In this document: positions 11,629-24,081 of the stretch, piece after piece
Numbering within the stretch: the first letter of the stretch is position 1
How the letters are laid out: each line of letters begins with the position of its first letter
Made by a program: the position numbers and the translations under genes
Notes under the pieces: model-generated
Seen by the model: only the letters and a program-made list of their open reading frames with translations
Database searches by the model: none
Told to the model about the DNA's origin: nothing
Assembly (NCBI GenBank): GCA_905250115.1
Contig: CAJNOI010000148.1
Span: forward strand, 163,151 to 227,150
Direction of reading: 5' to 3'
Origin: Adineta steineri
Lineage: Eukaryota > Rotifera > Eurotatoria > Adinetida > Adinetidae
DNA: 64,000 nt

Positions 11629-13115
11629 ATGGCTGAATGTGAGCATTTACGCGTTGGTCGAGAATTTTTAGAAAGTGTTTCATGGCCTTTCGCATTTCGT
11701 CAAGAAGCTCATGATCGATGTTATTGTGAACGATGTTATCCGCCGCATTTGAGAGATACAATGGATGTAGCTAATTACACATATGTCATACCACGTGGAT
11801 GGACTCGGTTTGCTATATCGGTTGATGAAGGCTTTTTTAATCATCACGATGTATGGGATAAATGGCTTAATTGTTATCATGGAACATCTATTGAGAATGC
11901 CAAATCTTGTGTTGAACATCGACACTTACTTTTACCTAATGATACTACCATGCATGGTAAGAAATTGGAAATACGAGAAGGTCATATTAAAGGAGAACAT
12001 TATGTATTTACAACACCATCGATTACTTATGCTGCACTTGATTACTATGCTCATACATATCACTTTCAATCACCTTATAATTCGCAAATCTATACTATAA
12101 AAGTAGTATTGCAATGTAAACAAAAGCCTGATTCTATTATTGTTCAGCCTGAAACTGTTGACGCACGTCGACAAGGAATAAAAATATGTCGTTACATCCC
12201 AAATGACAAACTAGAATGGAAAACACAGCATCGTTCAACTGTTACGATTTATGGACTACTACTCGAGGTAAAGCAATATCATGTACACAATCATTCAAAT
12301 TCATTTCAATATCAACAAATACGCAACACTCAGAGTATGTGTAAATCAGTTTCACTTGATTCATAATATCATAAATTCTATGACACGATTTAAGCTATCA
12401 TATCTTTTATTCGATAGATGTGTCCTATGAGTCAGCAACAATTTCACAAACGCCATCACCACCACCATTTAAAACAAAAGTTAGTACTATATCCAACTCA
12501 GAAAACATATTTTTACCTACTACAGAGAAGACTCATCGAGAACCAATGTCAAAAAAGCGAATAGCATTGTTAATCCTACTAGTCATAGCAACTATTTTAC
12601 CAATATCGGCTCTAATCTTTGGCCAGATATACAAAAATGATTGTCCAATTCAACCTTGGATTCCACGGTGGATGACTATTTTTGGAGCCGTAGGTCTGGC
12701 CACCTTTGGTTTGCTTTTTATTATAGTAAAGCTTTTATCTATCTATTTTTAAAAGTCATACGATTTTTTTAGTTACTGATAACGTTTAAAAGTTGCTCTG
12801 ATGATATTTTTATTGGAGGTGGTATCAGTGGTTGCGTCTCATGTTTATTGGTATTCTTCTTTCTCGGATGGTTAATAACGGTAAAATGCACACGACATGC
12901 TATTACTATAAATATTATTTTGATTTTAATAGGGAAGTATATGGGTATTTCCTGCTAAATCGAAAGTTCAATACAATCAATACAATGAAACAAACTACTG
13001 TCAAGAAAATCTATATAAGTTCACATTTGGATTATTGCTCGCACAATATTCACTGATTGGTCTTGTCATATGCTGTGGTGGTATTCTAGCCTTATTGGGT
13101 TTATGCCTTGGCTAA
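11629..13115 (+). CDS. NEURL4-like ART domain fused to four-helix membrane tail
   Basis: Proposed exons 11629-12334, 12418-12725, 12773-12880 and 12933-13115. The introns are 83, 47 and 52 nt with GT-AG ends. The total of 1305 nt gives 434 residues with the frame kept at every join. Residues 1-235: a CYCERC cysteine cluster (31-36), GWTRFAI, then CYHGTS with H84, a YxFTTPSITYA segment, QPET (about 173-176) and YGLLLEV. This is the layout of the PARP-like ART described at the C-terminus of NEURL4 proteins (recalled, not searched). A Ser/Thr/Pro-rich linker follows, then helices at about RIALLILLVIATILPISALIF, MTIFGAVGLATFGLLFI, GCVSCLLVFFFLGW and LIGLVICCGGILALLGLCL. Unspliced, the ART frame would stop at 12364 and the tail would lack an ATG, which supports the fusion. 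The catalytic assignment is tentative. Confidence 0.6.
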
Positions 13116-13327
13116 TAGTATTAGAAATTATGAAACACATAGAAATAAAACTTGATCCATATTATCTGTATTAAAATACATCTAGAGGTTCACAGCAGTA
13201 GATATGTCGTTAAAAGTGTCATATTAATATTTTAAATATTTTCACGTATCCGTATAGGCTTGAATAAAGAATAGTACCGTATTGATTTTCGCAATTCTAG
13301 TCGGTGAATACATTCAAAATCATAATT

Positions 13328-13378
13328 AAGGGTGTCGATGGGTGTGAGAAGATAACAATATCTACACTCACCCACATC
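13328..13378. repeat. Palindromic G-rich/C-rich hairpin element
   Basis: GGGTGTCGATGGGTGTGAGA, a short loop, then TCTACACTCACCCACATC: arms pair imperfectly. Confidence 0.6.
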
Positions 13379-13737
13379 TAAATTCGCCGTCTTTGTGTTG
13401 CTAAAAATTTTACTTTCAAATGCGCGCAGTGCATCAGATAAGTTATTTGTTGCTTTGTGTTCGAAAATAGTTCTATAATAATCTGGAGTTAAAACTATAG
13501 AAGAGATGACTGTTACTTCTATCCTACTCATTTCACTTTTTCTCCGAATTGAATAATATTTTTATCAGTCTCTTTTGTCGTAGAAACATAAAAGAAAAGC
13601 ATAAAGCAGATAACGATATTCAAAGGCAAATAAAAAAAAGAAAGTAGAAGTATGTTATTATAGGTAAGATAGGAATGAGAGAAATCAACAAAAAAACTTC
13701 GTTCTATGGTGTTCTTTATTACAAATGGCCGGAAAAA

Positions 13738-13800
13738 CTCGAGGGCAGGTGAGTGTAGGTATCAGTAGTAGTCTAACACACAAACACATCCACACCCTGC
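13738..13800. repeat. Palindromic hairpin element, diverged
   Basis: CTCGAGGGCAGGTGAGTGTA arm and CACATCCACACCCTGC arm around an AGTAGTAGTC centre. Confidence 0.55.
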
Positions 13801-14585
13801 TAACTTTACCTACATTTTATAGTTCTACTTTCAAAAATAAAAGTCTCAAATGACAAAAGTATTTTTTATTATATTTTTGAGAATACAAATATTTCAAGAA
13901 AATCTTTTACTTCACTGATCAAAATGAAGAAAATGCTGAATCTTTTTCATTTAAAATTATAATGAAGAAAATTTTGACTACATTAAAAATCTTCGAAATG
14001 AAAAATCTAATTAGAATTTTATATCAATTCAAAACTTTTATTATTTTTTCATTTATTTTAAATTTTTCGTTCATTTTCCTTTCAAAATTCTTTCTTTTTT
14101 GTTTTCATCTATACGAAAGTGCTCTTTGATTTATTAACGAAGAATCTATCCAACATTTGTTTCGTTCGCTAAATTTTAGTTCGATTTTAATTATCAATTT
14201 TTCGTATAACAGTTTTTTTCTTTTTAATTTAGAACAATTCTTGAATTTCATCAAATTGCAAAAACAAAAAACATCTGATTATTTTCATCAAACAAAAATA
14301 TTCAAATAGAATTTTATTAAAAATAAAATCGTCTTTTTGAATAATTTGTTATTTCAGTTCAATTCAAATTACAATATATTTTCTGGACTTTTTTAGTCAA
14401 AATTATCAAGTTAAATTTAATTTTGAAAGAAAAACAACTAAAAAGACTTTCCCACGTTCTTTTCTTATCAATACATTTCTTTTTCTCCAAATTCTGTTCG
14501 ACTTTTTGCATTCATTTTCAATAGTAAAACTTTATTTTTTCTTTTATTTTTATTTCTAGATTTTTTATTTAACAAAAAATTTCAT

Positions 14586-16153
14586 TCACAATACTATTTC
14601 GAACTTTTCAATGCGATGATTACAACAATCAGCAACATAAAGATTTCCTTCATCATCAAAAGATAAACCACGAGGACCATCCAATTGATTTCCTTGACCA
14701 TTTCCACCAACAACAATTTCACCTTGTTCTTGTCCTTCACACCAACGTATTACTCGGTGATTCCCCCAATCTGCTACATAGATTTGACCCAAATCATCAA
14801 CAATTACTCCTGTAGGATAAGATAATTGGTTGAGATTTCCTCCTTGACCATTTCCTCCAGCCACAATTCTTCCTTCTTTTGCACCTTTTCTCCATTTCAT
14901 CACACGATTATTGTGAAAATCTAATACATAAACAGATTGTTCTTTATCAACAAAGACAAAACCTGGATAATTCAGTTGATTAAGTTGATTTCCTTTTCCA
15001 TTTCCACCTGCCACTACAGTTCCTTCGTTGTTATATTCACCCATTTTCCATCGTCGCACTTCATTCTTCCCTTGATCAGAAACATAAAGAAACCCATGTT
15101 TATCCATTGCTAAACCATAACAGTCAATGTTGTGAATGAGAATTTGTTGATTTTGATTCTTCCATTGAATCACCCGTTTGTTCCCATGATCAGCAATGAT
15201 GATTGAATTATTTTGTTCATCAATAATCACATCTGTTGGCCCATTCAATTGATTCATTCGATTTCCTTGTCCATTTCCACCTGCAATGATTTGTCCTTCC
15301 TTTGTATTATATTTCCATTCAACAATACGATGATTATGACCATCAGCAACGAAAATATTTTTCTTCTCATCAATGAAGATTCCTTCAGGGTAACTGCATT
15401 GATTTAATTGTTGCCCATATCCATTTCCACCAGCCACGGTGATAGCATTTTGTTTCCACTCGTTGAAATTTGATTCTAGGAAACAATGAAAACAAAAGAT
15501 TTTTATGAAAAGAAGGAGAAGAAAATTTGTTTTTGATCGAAAAAAAAAGAAAAGATTAATTTCGATTAAAATTTTGATTTTTGTTTTTTCCTGTTCTATT
15601 TATTATCCAGTTAGAAATTATTTTTCAAAAACTTACTTTTTGATGAAATAATTGAAATTTCATTAATAAATGACTGTGAGTCTTCTTTAATAAAAATCTT
15701 TGATGGATTGTTTAATTCTTCTGTCATTTCTTTCAATTGATTTCTTAAATAATCTAAACTAATTTCATTACATTCATTTTCTTTTTGTATTTGTTTGATT
15801 TGTTCATCGAAGTCTTTAAATTTCATTTCAATATCATTAATACATGCTTGAAATGATTTAGTAACATTTTCTCTGTACTCTTTTGCTTTTTGTTGAATTT
15901 TGTCAATTGATTCTATTTCCCATTGATCAATTTGTTCTATTAATAAATGATTATGTGGATTTTGTTTTTGTTCATTAATTGTTTGTTGAAATTCATTGTA
16001 TTGATAAGTGATAGAATGTAATTCACTAGTTAATATTTCACAGTGTTCTGTTAAATCCGTTAAACAAAATTCTTTTGAACATCCTTTACAATGAAATGTT
16101 ATTTTTTCTTCATTACATGTGTAACATAGTGTTTTGTTATTTGCCATTGCCAT
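14586..16153 (-). CDS. B-box zinc finger / coiled-coil / NHL propeller protein (TRIM-NHL-like, no RING)
   Basis: Exons 16153-15637 and 15475-14586 on the minus strand, a GTAAGT donor, a 161-nt intron and a CCTAG acceptor; phase 1, 468 residues. Residues 10-37 form a B-box: C10, C13, C22, C25, C30, D33, H37. Residues about 45-165 are charged and helical with heptad-like spacing, a likely coiled coil. Six NHL blades follow, each ending in a motif like VADxxNHRVxxW after GGNGQGxxLNQL. TRIM-NHL proteins act in RNA binding or ubiquitin transfer; with no RING here, ligase activity is not expected. A TATA box (CTATAAAAGC, read on the minus strand) lies about 50 bp before the ATG. This is the intact copy of the inverted pair. 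Confidence 0.85.
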
Positions 16154-16198
16154 ATTTTTGAATAGAAGTTGATAGACGAAATGACTATATTCTTATCT

Positions 16199-16345
16199 GC
16201 TTTTATAGATGTTATAGCCAAACTTCAAATCTGACTAGTCGAAATTGAACTTTAATTTTGACTAGTCAGAATTGAAATTTCAATTTGGACTGAGAATATA
16301 TTAGACAAAATTGAAATTTCAATTCTGACTAGTCAAATTTGAGTT
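16199..16345 (-). promoter_or_regulatory. B-box/NHL gene promoter with TATA and GACTAGTC repeats
   Basis: TATAAAA lies about 50 bp upstream of the start codon. Upstream are GACTAGTC palindromes at about 16232, 16260 and 16335, joined by AATTGAAATTTCAATT units that are themselves palindromic. The same block occurs in the inverted copy but not before the third copy at 63.9 kb. Confidence 0.6.
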
Positions 16346-17425
16346 GTGACCGAATCTCACTGATAAAACTAATATAATATCTAAGATGGTTGGATAAAAG
16401 TAGACAATCGATTTTATTTTTATTTGAAATAAAAAATCTACAGCTTTATCTACCAGATGAATAGTATATCAATCTCTTTTTCATTCATTTTTCGTATTAT
16501 TTTAAAAAACAAACTTACCAAAATGAAAGTATTTCAAAGAATGGAATTTTTAAACTTTTGATGTTTTATAATTATTTCGATATAAACAAGAATTTTGTAA
16601 ATATCTCACTTTAAATTCCTTTTTCATCGAAATAAATAAAGAAACTGTTAGAAAGCGCACGTGATAAGATAAAAAGATATATGTGTCTGGTTTCTGATAA
16701 TTAAGCATTGAGAGAAAGACTGTTGTTCATTGATTCATTATTAGATTCTCTTGTTAGATTTTTTTCAAATAAAAAGATAAAATAGCTTTATTTTTAACAA
16801 TAATTAGATTTAATCATAAAAATGCAAGTATTGTATATAAAAGAATATTCTAAAACTTATTTTTATATATCTCAGTATAGATTCATATGTGAAAATTAAA
16901 TGTTTATTTAAATAAACTTTTAATAATTTTTAGATGAAGAATATTTTTAATGATCAAATATCATAATAATGATCAATATTTAATAAAAATCGATTTAATA
17001 AAGAATAATATGATATATTCATCATTAGTTTTATCATATTAAAATCTAATCAATATATCAATGTACTGAATATTATTTTTACAAGAATATTATTTGAAGT
17101 GAATCTTTGAAAATTTAATAAATGTTTTTAAAAATAAAATATGATTTTATCATATTTATTAAATAATTAACATAGAAATCGAATTTGTGAGAATTTAATG
17201 AAACAATAATATTATTATTCATATTTGATTTAATGTAATAAAATTTAAATGATATCAATATTGATATGATGAGAAAGATTTTATAAAAATGAGATTTCTT
17301 AAGATCATTAATATTCTAAAAACTGAATATTTATAAACCGATATGAATAACAACAGAAGAAAAAAACAAATATTAAAATTGAATATGATGATCTTAAAGA
17401 GAGTAAGTTATGTGATATGTTCTCG

Positions 17426-20026
17426 TTAAATAATTGAATAAAATTTGGTAGATAAATTATAAAATAATAATAAAATATCTTTTTATTTATTAAATCATGA
17501 AAAGTATATTGAAGAATTTCAACAAAAAATCTATTCTATCATAAATAATATTTATTTCTATAATAGATTTCAGTTTTTGTTCCATATTCAATTCGTTCTG
17601 TTGAAAGTAAAAAATAAATCTTTATTATTTATTTTCCTTCATTCAATCATATATGTCGACGTGTTAATATTCTTTTTTGTAATGGAAATTGTTCCATTAG
17701 GTATTTTTTCAGCTTCACATTTTGCTAATTTCTTTTTATGATAAGCAAGAAAATCTTCTTTATAATCATAGCTTTCGTTTAGTTTTGCTCAGAGGAGGAG
17801 GGGGGGAGGGATTCAAGAAAGAAAGTCACCGAAGTGAAAGAGAAACGTTTTACACGTTCGTTTTTTATTGCGCTAAAATGTAGTGTTAGGTGATGCTTTC
17901 GAGACAGCGTTATTCAATAGATGTTTTTTTTTCGTTGTTGTTTGTGGAACAGAATTTTTTTAAAGAAGAAATATCGCTGAAATCATTTATCTGTTTTTAT
18001 TGCTTTTAGAATTTTTTCCTTGAAGATTCTAACAGATATTAGTTTAAATTGAAAGAGAAAATAGCATGTATTGCCAGAAACTGTTCGTATGTGATACAGC
18101 ACGCAGTTCTCTCTACGTTTATATAGAGAAAACTATTTTGTACTAGAAAATACAACAAATTTGTTTGTGTACAGCTCGTCGTGCTTACTAAAAGATAAAG
18201 AGACGTACGTTTCTAAAATGCTCAGAGAGAAAGCCAATATAAAAAACAAATTAAGGAGAGAAAATACCCTCTTATCTCCTCCCTAACCGTATGGCTTGGA
18301 CAATATCCGTCAATATTTGAAAAGAATGAAACAATTATTAAATTTTTTTAAATAAAATTATCTATAAAACTAATTCTATATTGGATATAAAATAAATGAA
18401 TAATAGCATTTTTCAAACAAATATGCTGTGAAAAATGAATACGAAACATTTCATCAATGATAAATAAATGATTGTGATTAGAGATGCACCATTTCCAATT
18501 CCAATCAGTTTCGATCAAAAATATTCAAAGAACTTTTAGAAAATCATTCTAAATATAGTTCAGATTTATATAATACTTGTTCTAATCATTCAGAACTACT
18601 GAAATTTTGTTGAAGATATCTCATTTCGTTTATGTCATTGGAATTTCCAATGCGAATACTAAGCGCTATTCTTAGAAAAAATATCATTTGATTTATTTGG
18701 ATAATTTAACAACTTTCCATTGAGTAATTTAGTACTATTACAAAAAAAGTATATTTAAATTCTGAAATAATTATTAGTCTTATTTACCTGATGAATAATA
18801 TAAGAAAAATAAAATTTTGTACTCAGTAATCATGATAACTCAAAAATATTAGCATGAATAATCAAAAGAAAGGAAACAAATATTACGTGGAAAATCCCAT
18901 GTCAAAAAATATTCTACTATTAAAGCGTGTCTATAGAGGCATATAAAAGCTCTACTCTTTCGATATTATTTCACTTTTTTTATTATTTGACAAGAAAAAT
19001 ATTAGTTAACCTTTTGATTACGGGGCTTTTTTTAAGGTGAATCTTTTTTTTTCATCCTAAAACAGTTTGAAATAACTTTTATTAACATATAGACGCATTT
19101 AAAAGTGGGTTTGGGTATACGTGTGGGGGGTATCTTATTTATCTCACCCACACCTCAATTTCAAGTATCTGTCTGGCTAAGAGTATAAAAGGAAATGCAT
19201 GTAAGAACACTCATACCTAAAGTACGCCATTGCTTTCACAAAAATTTGCGATTTCTTTTTTCTGCATTCACGCAATACAAGAGCGGTACAAAGTAGGTAC
19301 AATAGAATTTTTCTTTAGAATTTATATTGTATTCACTCATATGATATGAAATTGAAAAATTTTCTCTTTCCTTGAAAATCTATGTTCGTAGTACCACAAC
19401 AAAACATATGAGTTTTTTCGCTGCCGATAACAAAAGTTAACATACTGCATTATTCATTAAAGTCTGTAAGTACTATGACTTTTTCTACTAAATTTTATCA
19501 TAATAATCAGCCACCAAAAGTTTGTGGTCTATTGAAGATCTACTTGACTAATGATACATTTCATGTATAAACTTGAAATAAAGTATTAGCACTAGATAAG
19601 AATTTCGAGAACATTTGTTGTTTGAAAATAATCTTTTTTTGTATATGATCAGGTGAAAAATATAATTTATTCATCGATAACGCAAAGAATACCAATGAAT
19701 TTATATAAAACAAAATTATATCTATTTTGAAATTTTGTGATTTAAGAATTTTCTTTACTCTTTATTATTTAAATAAAAGTTAAATGACAGCTTTGGGTTA
19801 TATTAAGTACATTTGACAAATACTTTTTTTTATTAACTGGAATATCTCTTACTATTATATTAGTTCTTTCTGAGCGACAAATATACATGTAAGATATATT
19901 CTTTTTAGTTTATTACATCAAGGTTCTATCAAACAGTATGCGTAATATAAATATTAATAAAGATAAAAATGACTAAGTAATATTCGTATACCTTGCTGTT
20001 TTTCTAAACATATTATAGAATATTTC
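17426..20026. other. Long AT-rich intergenic region
   Basis: No gene recognised. There is a purine-rich GGAGGAGGGGGGGAGGG run near 17795 and a hairpin element at 19105-19158. No tRNA, rRNA or transposase signature found by eye. Confidence 0.5.
19105..19158. repeat. Palindromic hairpin element
   Basis: GTGGGTTTGGGTATACGTGT, the family loop TATCTTATTTATCTC, then ACCCACACCTCAA. Confidence 0.7.
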
Positions 20027-20317
20027 ATGTCTATACAGATAAAAAATAACTATCGCTCGGATTTTATAATTTTGTTGTTTCTCAAAATACAAAAATATTC
20101 GATTTGGGCGGCATTTTTTCTAACCGTTACTTTATTGTTGGCATTACCCGAGAATGAGTTACATTCTACGCAGTTGTTATATCGCGCTTTACTTGCTTTT
20201 TCATTCCTTCTAAAGAACGAAAAAGAAACAAAAATAGGTTGGAAAATTCCCGGGACAAAAAGAAAATTGTAATTCTTCTAAGAAGAAATATAAAAATTAT
20301 GGTAAGTGCTTAAGCCA

Positions 20318-20383
20318 CCTTGGGTATGGATGTGGGTGGGTGAGGGCATCTTATTTATGTCACCCACACCCACACCCACACCC
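20318..20383. repeat. Palindromic hairpin element, well preserved
   Basis: CCTTGGGTATGGATGTGGGT arm, loop CATCTTATTTATGTC, then four CACCCA-type repeats. Confidence 0.8.
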
Positions 20384-20576
20384 GTTTTTTCATGTTTTTT
20401 TAATTTTTTCTTCTTTGCTTCTTTGCTCTTTTCATTTTTTGTATTATGCTTCTCAATCCACACCGGTAATGGTAAAAGTATATACCGAAATAAATAAAAT
20501 AAATAATGAATAATACTCCATAACTAATGCATCGATGAATAGTATTATAAAGAATGCTATGCCCTAATTCGAAATT

Positions 20577-20682
20577 TCTTCATTTTTCAAGAGCATTTGA
20601 GAAGATGATTAATCATATTTCTTCCNNNNNNNNNNTTCATTTTTCAAGAGCATTTGAGAAGATGATTAATCATATTTCTTCC
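20577..20682. repeat. Duplicated 46-bp flanks around a 10-N gap
   Basis: TTCATTTTTCAAGAGCATTT through CATATTTCTTCC appears immediately before and immediately after the N10 at 20626-20635. Two contig ends that overlap but were not merged give exactly this picture. Confidence 0.85.
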
Positions 20683-20695
20683 TACTCCCAGACTG

Positions 20696-20770
20696 TATAT
20701 AAAGACCATTTCTTCCAAGTGATATTCATTCTCACATCCAATTCAATCAAATACTACAACACAAGTGAGT
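20696..20770 (+). promoter_or_regulatory. Orphan TATA promoter with short leader exon
   Basis: TATATAAA at 20696, about 60 bp of leader and then a GTGAGT donor at about 20764. No coding sequence is recognised downstream before the next promoter at 21.17 kb. Confidence 0.4.
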
Positions 20771-21040
20771 CAAAACTCTACTATAATTTTCCTATATCTA
20801 GATTATTCATTTATATTTTCAATCAACTAATACAACATTCAACACCCTACAGTAGTTTGAGTTTTGACTTATCTACGTTCAACTTTAACTTCTAACAGTA
20901 TAATTGTTATATTTATGATTAATTTTAATTAAATTTCACTTACTTAGTAGAATTTAATTAAATTTGTGATCCTAAAGTAACATGATGTCATATGACAGGA
21001 TCCCTGAGAAAAGTCTAAACGCGTCATGGTAAACTCATAC

Positions 21041-21060
21041 ACTCACCCACCCACCCACGC
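21041..21060. repeat. C-rich hairpin half-element
   Basis: ACTCACCCACCCACCCACGC; no G-rich partner arm nearby. Confidence 0.5.
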
Positions 21061-21167
21061 ATCTTTCTTCTGTTTCTGTTCTGCAACTGGGTTTTTTCTC
21101 AGTGTGTTTGTTTGTGCTTGCTCTTCAAAATCGACGCAATTCTCACATAACTAGTGTATATTAGCCG

Positions 21168-21228
21168 CATATATATAAATAGAAGCTCGGAATTTCATTC
21201 GATCTTCATTCCGATAGAACCGTAAGTA
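21168..21228 (+). promoter_or_regulatory. TATA promoter and leader exon of the Hsp70-like gene
   Basis: CATATATATAAATAGAAGC, about 50 bp of leader, then a GTAAGTAC donor at about 21222. A likely acceptor (TTTTATTTTGTAG) lies at about 22218, leaving a 5'-UTR intron of about 1 kb before the ATG at 22310. I do not see a clean heat-shock element array here. Confidence 0.5.
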
Positions 21229-21930
21229 CAGTTAAACTTGTATTATTCTTTCCATTTATTGGACGCATGTTTTTCTTGTGAGTTGTTTGTGAAGCTGAAC
21301 CTATAGTACAGACTGCATTTCACAAACAAGTCATATTTATTCCATGTAAGTTGAGGATCAAAACTTATCGCGAAAATAAGTTATCGCTTGTTTTCAAATG
21401 GTTCTCACTGAGTTGCAGGTTGAGGTATGAATGTGTGTCATCGATGAGAATAAGTTCATATAAAAGCGCCAAAGTTAAAGTAATATCTGAGCGAGTTTAT
21501 GTTGAACTTTCCGTCAGATGAGAGCTGATTTGCACAATTTTGTAGCCTATCATGTACCCACATAGTTTCGGCTTTGATGATGACTGTTCGTGATTTCAAA
21601 GACAGGTTTCCATGCATTATACTGCTCTTATTTTTCAGTACTGTAGTCTATATGAAGTGCTTCACATAAAACTGTAAATATCGCTTGTGTATAAGAGATT
21701 TTTTGCTCATATCTGGAAGTGAAGCATTATTACCATGTTCGTTATACATATTCATTTCAAGTAACAAAGGGTGACTTAGCTATGCTGACTCGATTTGTAT
21801 CGGGAGGGTGAGTTTACAAATGAACAAAAATAATTAAGAGCATCAAAGAACATGTTTCGTCCTTGCTTGAGGGACTCGTGAGTTGGCATAGACTGTACAA
21901 GAGGAGATTCTAATTAAACGAATGAAACTA

Positions 21931-22007
21931 TAGGGTATGGGCGTGAGTATAACTTTCTTTCACCCCCACGCACACTGATGCCCACTCACACTCACACCCA
22001 CCCTCAA
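21931..22007. repeat. Palindromic hairpin element, diverged
   Basis: GGGTATGGGCGTGAGTATAA arm, a TTTCTTTC loop, then two C-rich stretches ending ACCCACCCTCAAA. A homologous copy sits at 38790-38873. Confidence 0.65.
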
Positions 22008-22309
22008 AATCGAGAAAGGAACGAATATAATTTATACGTTTTATTATGTTTGTTTTTGTATAAAAAGTTTTTTTTTGTCATCCGAATATTTTGTTTCAGC
22101 AGTGAAATGAGTAAATACTTACTGATATAAACACCAAATTTTTAGTATAGATTAATCTCAAGTTTTGTACTATTATCTAGCTACTTAGTAAGATATTTTA
22201 CCACATTTTTATTTTGTAGAAAAAAGTCAGGACTCAAAGGGTTATAATCAAAGTGGAATTAGACACTTGCGTCAGTCAACTGATATTTAAAACATAGAAG
22301 GATTTATAA

Positions 22310-24081
22310 ATGGATAGAAGAAGAGCAATAGGTATCGATTTGGGTACAGCATATTCATGTGTTGCTATATTTCAGCATGATAAAGTGGAAGTAATACCTA
22401 ATGAACTGTTTGAGCGAACAACACCGTCGTATGTGACATTTACAAAATATCGACGTTTAGTTGGTAGTGACGCTAAATATCAAGCAGATGCTAATCCAAA
22501 TGGCACTATTTTTAATGTTAAACGACTTATTGGTCGTAGATATGATGATGCAGTTGTACGAAATAATTTAAAACATTGGGCATTTCAAGTAGTCGATGAT
22601 GATGGGAAACCAAAAATTATAACTGAATATAAAGAGCAACTAAAGTTAATGACACCTGAAGAAGTTTCTGCATTGATATTGAGAAAAATGAAACAAATAG
22701 CCGAGGATCATCTTGGTGGACCAGTTACTGACGCTGTTATCACTGTTCCAGCTGCTTTCAACGATTCACAACGTCAAGCAACAAAAGATGCTGCTGTTAT
22801 TGCTGGCTTAAATGTATTACGTATTCTCAGCGAACCAGCAGCTGCTGCGATGGCTTATGGTTTACATAATCAAATATCTGGTGAAAGGCAGATCTTAATT
22901 TTTGATTTGGGTGGTGGTACTACTAATGTATGAGTTGTAGTAATCGAGGAAGGAGTCTTTGAAGTTAAATCAACGTCAGGTGATGTGCAAATCGGAGGTG
23001 AAGATTTTGATGTTCGAATGATTACACATTTTATCGAAGAATTTAAACGTAAACATAATAAAGATCCATCAAAAAATAAACATGCTAAGCAACGATTACG
23101 TTCTGCCTGTGAACAAGCTAAAGTAAATCTATTAGAATGCAATTATTGTATTTTCTTTCTTTAGAAAACTCTATCTTCATCAAATCGAGCGTCTATTAAC
23201 ATTGACTTATTCCATGAAAATATTGATTTCAGATCAACAATAACTCGTATTCAATTTGAAGAAATTAATGATGATCTATTTGTTTCTATGCGTACAATTA
23301 TCGAAACGGCTTTACGCGATGCTAAAATGGACAAATCAAGTATAGATGATATTGTGCTCATTGGTGGTTCATCACGTATTCCAAAAATACGAGACCTTAT
23401 ACGAGAGTTTTTTAATGGTAAACTACTAAATCAATCAATTAATCCAGATGAAGCTGTTGCTTATGGTGCTGCTATTCAAGCAGCTATATTAACAGGCAAT
23501 AAATCTGAACAACTCAAAGATACTTTTTTATTTGATATTGCTCCATATTCATTAGTAAATTGATCGAAAGCAAAATTCATTTTCTTTTTCTATATGATCT
23601 TTTTCAGGGTATTGAAACTAAGGGTGGTCAAATAACAACAATAATTGAGCGAAATACGACAATTCCAACAAAACAGACTAGAACATTCGAAGTTTCTCCA
23701 TCTTATCAAGCTGATAAGATTGTAACAGAATTAATCGAATACGATGAGCGACGACCAACAATGCCAATGACACAGTTTTTTTATAAAAGATGTGATGTTG
23801 ATATCAAAGTATTTAAAGGTCAAGATGGGCTAGCAATAAACAATAATTTACTTGGTTGTTTCACTCTCTCGAATATTTTATTTTCATCTGACGAGGCTCC
23901 GCAAATTGAAATAACATTCGATATTGATGCAAATGGAATATTGATCAATGTTTCAGCTATAGATAAGACTTCACAAAGGAAAAATAAGATGACAGTTCCA
24001 AATGATAAAGGTCGATTATCAATATCAGATATTGAAAGTCTGATTAAAAAGTTGGAAAGATATGATCTGGAAAACAATTAG
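22310..24081 (+). pseudogene. Hsp70-like ATPase, in-frame TGA and no C-terminal lid
   Basis: Exons 22310-23122, 23165-23554 and 23608-24081, with 42- and 53-nt introns at frame-conserving GT-AG sites. About 557 residues plus one stop codon. The ATPase domain has [36 protein letters not shown] and [10 protein letters not shown]. The substrate-binding beta region has RNTTIPTKQT and EITFDIDANGI. A TGA at 22931-22933 (codon 208, just after the second phosphate motif) interrupts the frame where a small residue is usual, while coding similarity continues unbroken after it. The protein ends after NDKGRLSISDIESL, so the alpha-helical lid and any EEVD tail are missing. It may be a young pseudogene, a read-through product or a base error at one position; the lost lid and divergent substrate domain suggest it was already specialised. 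Confidence 0.7.

Larger units (their letters stand above)
13116..14370. other. Intergenic region with two hairpin elements
   Basis: Holds the hairpins at 13328-13378 and 13738-13800. An open frame at 13531-13232 (-) of 99 codons has no recognised motif and reads straight through one hairpin, so I do not call it a gene. 13850-14370 is very AT-rich; its end belongs to the inverted duplication. Confidence 0.45.
14370..17425 (-). repeat. Left arm of 3-kb inverted duplication
   Basis: Reverse complement of about 49285-52240. It covers the B-box/NHL gene, its promoter and about 1.2 kb of AT-rich upstream DNA. Homology fades near 14370 and stops near 17425. The first exon and about 300 bp of promoter look identical between arms by eye, while the outer flanks carry many substitutions and indels. 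Confidence 0.85.
21041..22010 (+). repeat. Promoter-bearing block duplicated at 37.7-38.9 kb (copy 1)
   Basis: About 950 bp of non-coding sequence clearly homologous to 37900-38875. Both copies share the TATA box, leader exon, GT donor and intron, and both end in a degenerate hairpin element. This copy lies in front of the Hsp70-like gene. Confidence 0.75.

Noticed and set aside
13232-13531. 99-codon minus-strand open frame
   Set aside because: It reads through a hairpin element, has no recognised motif and no similarity to neighbours.
20027-20272. 81-codon plus-strand open frame with a hydrophobic stretch
   Set aside because: No family, promoter or splice context; plausible by chance in AT-rich DNA.
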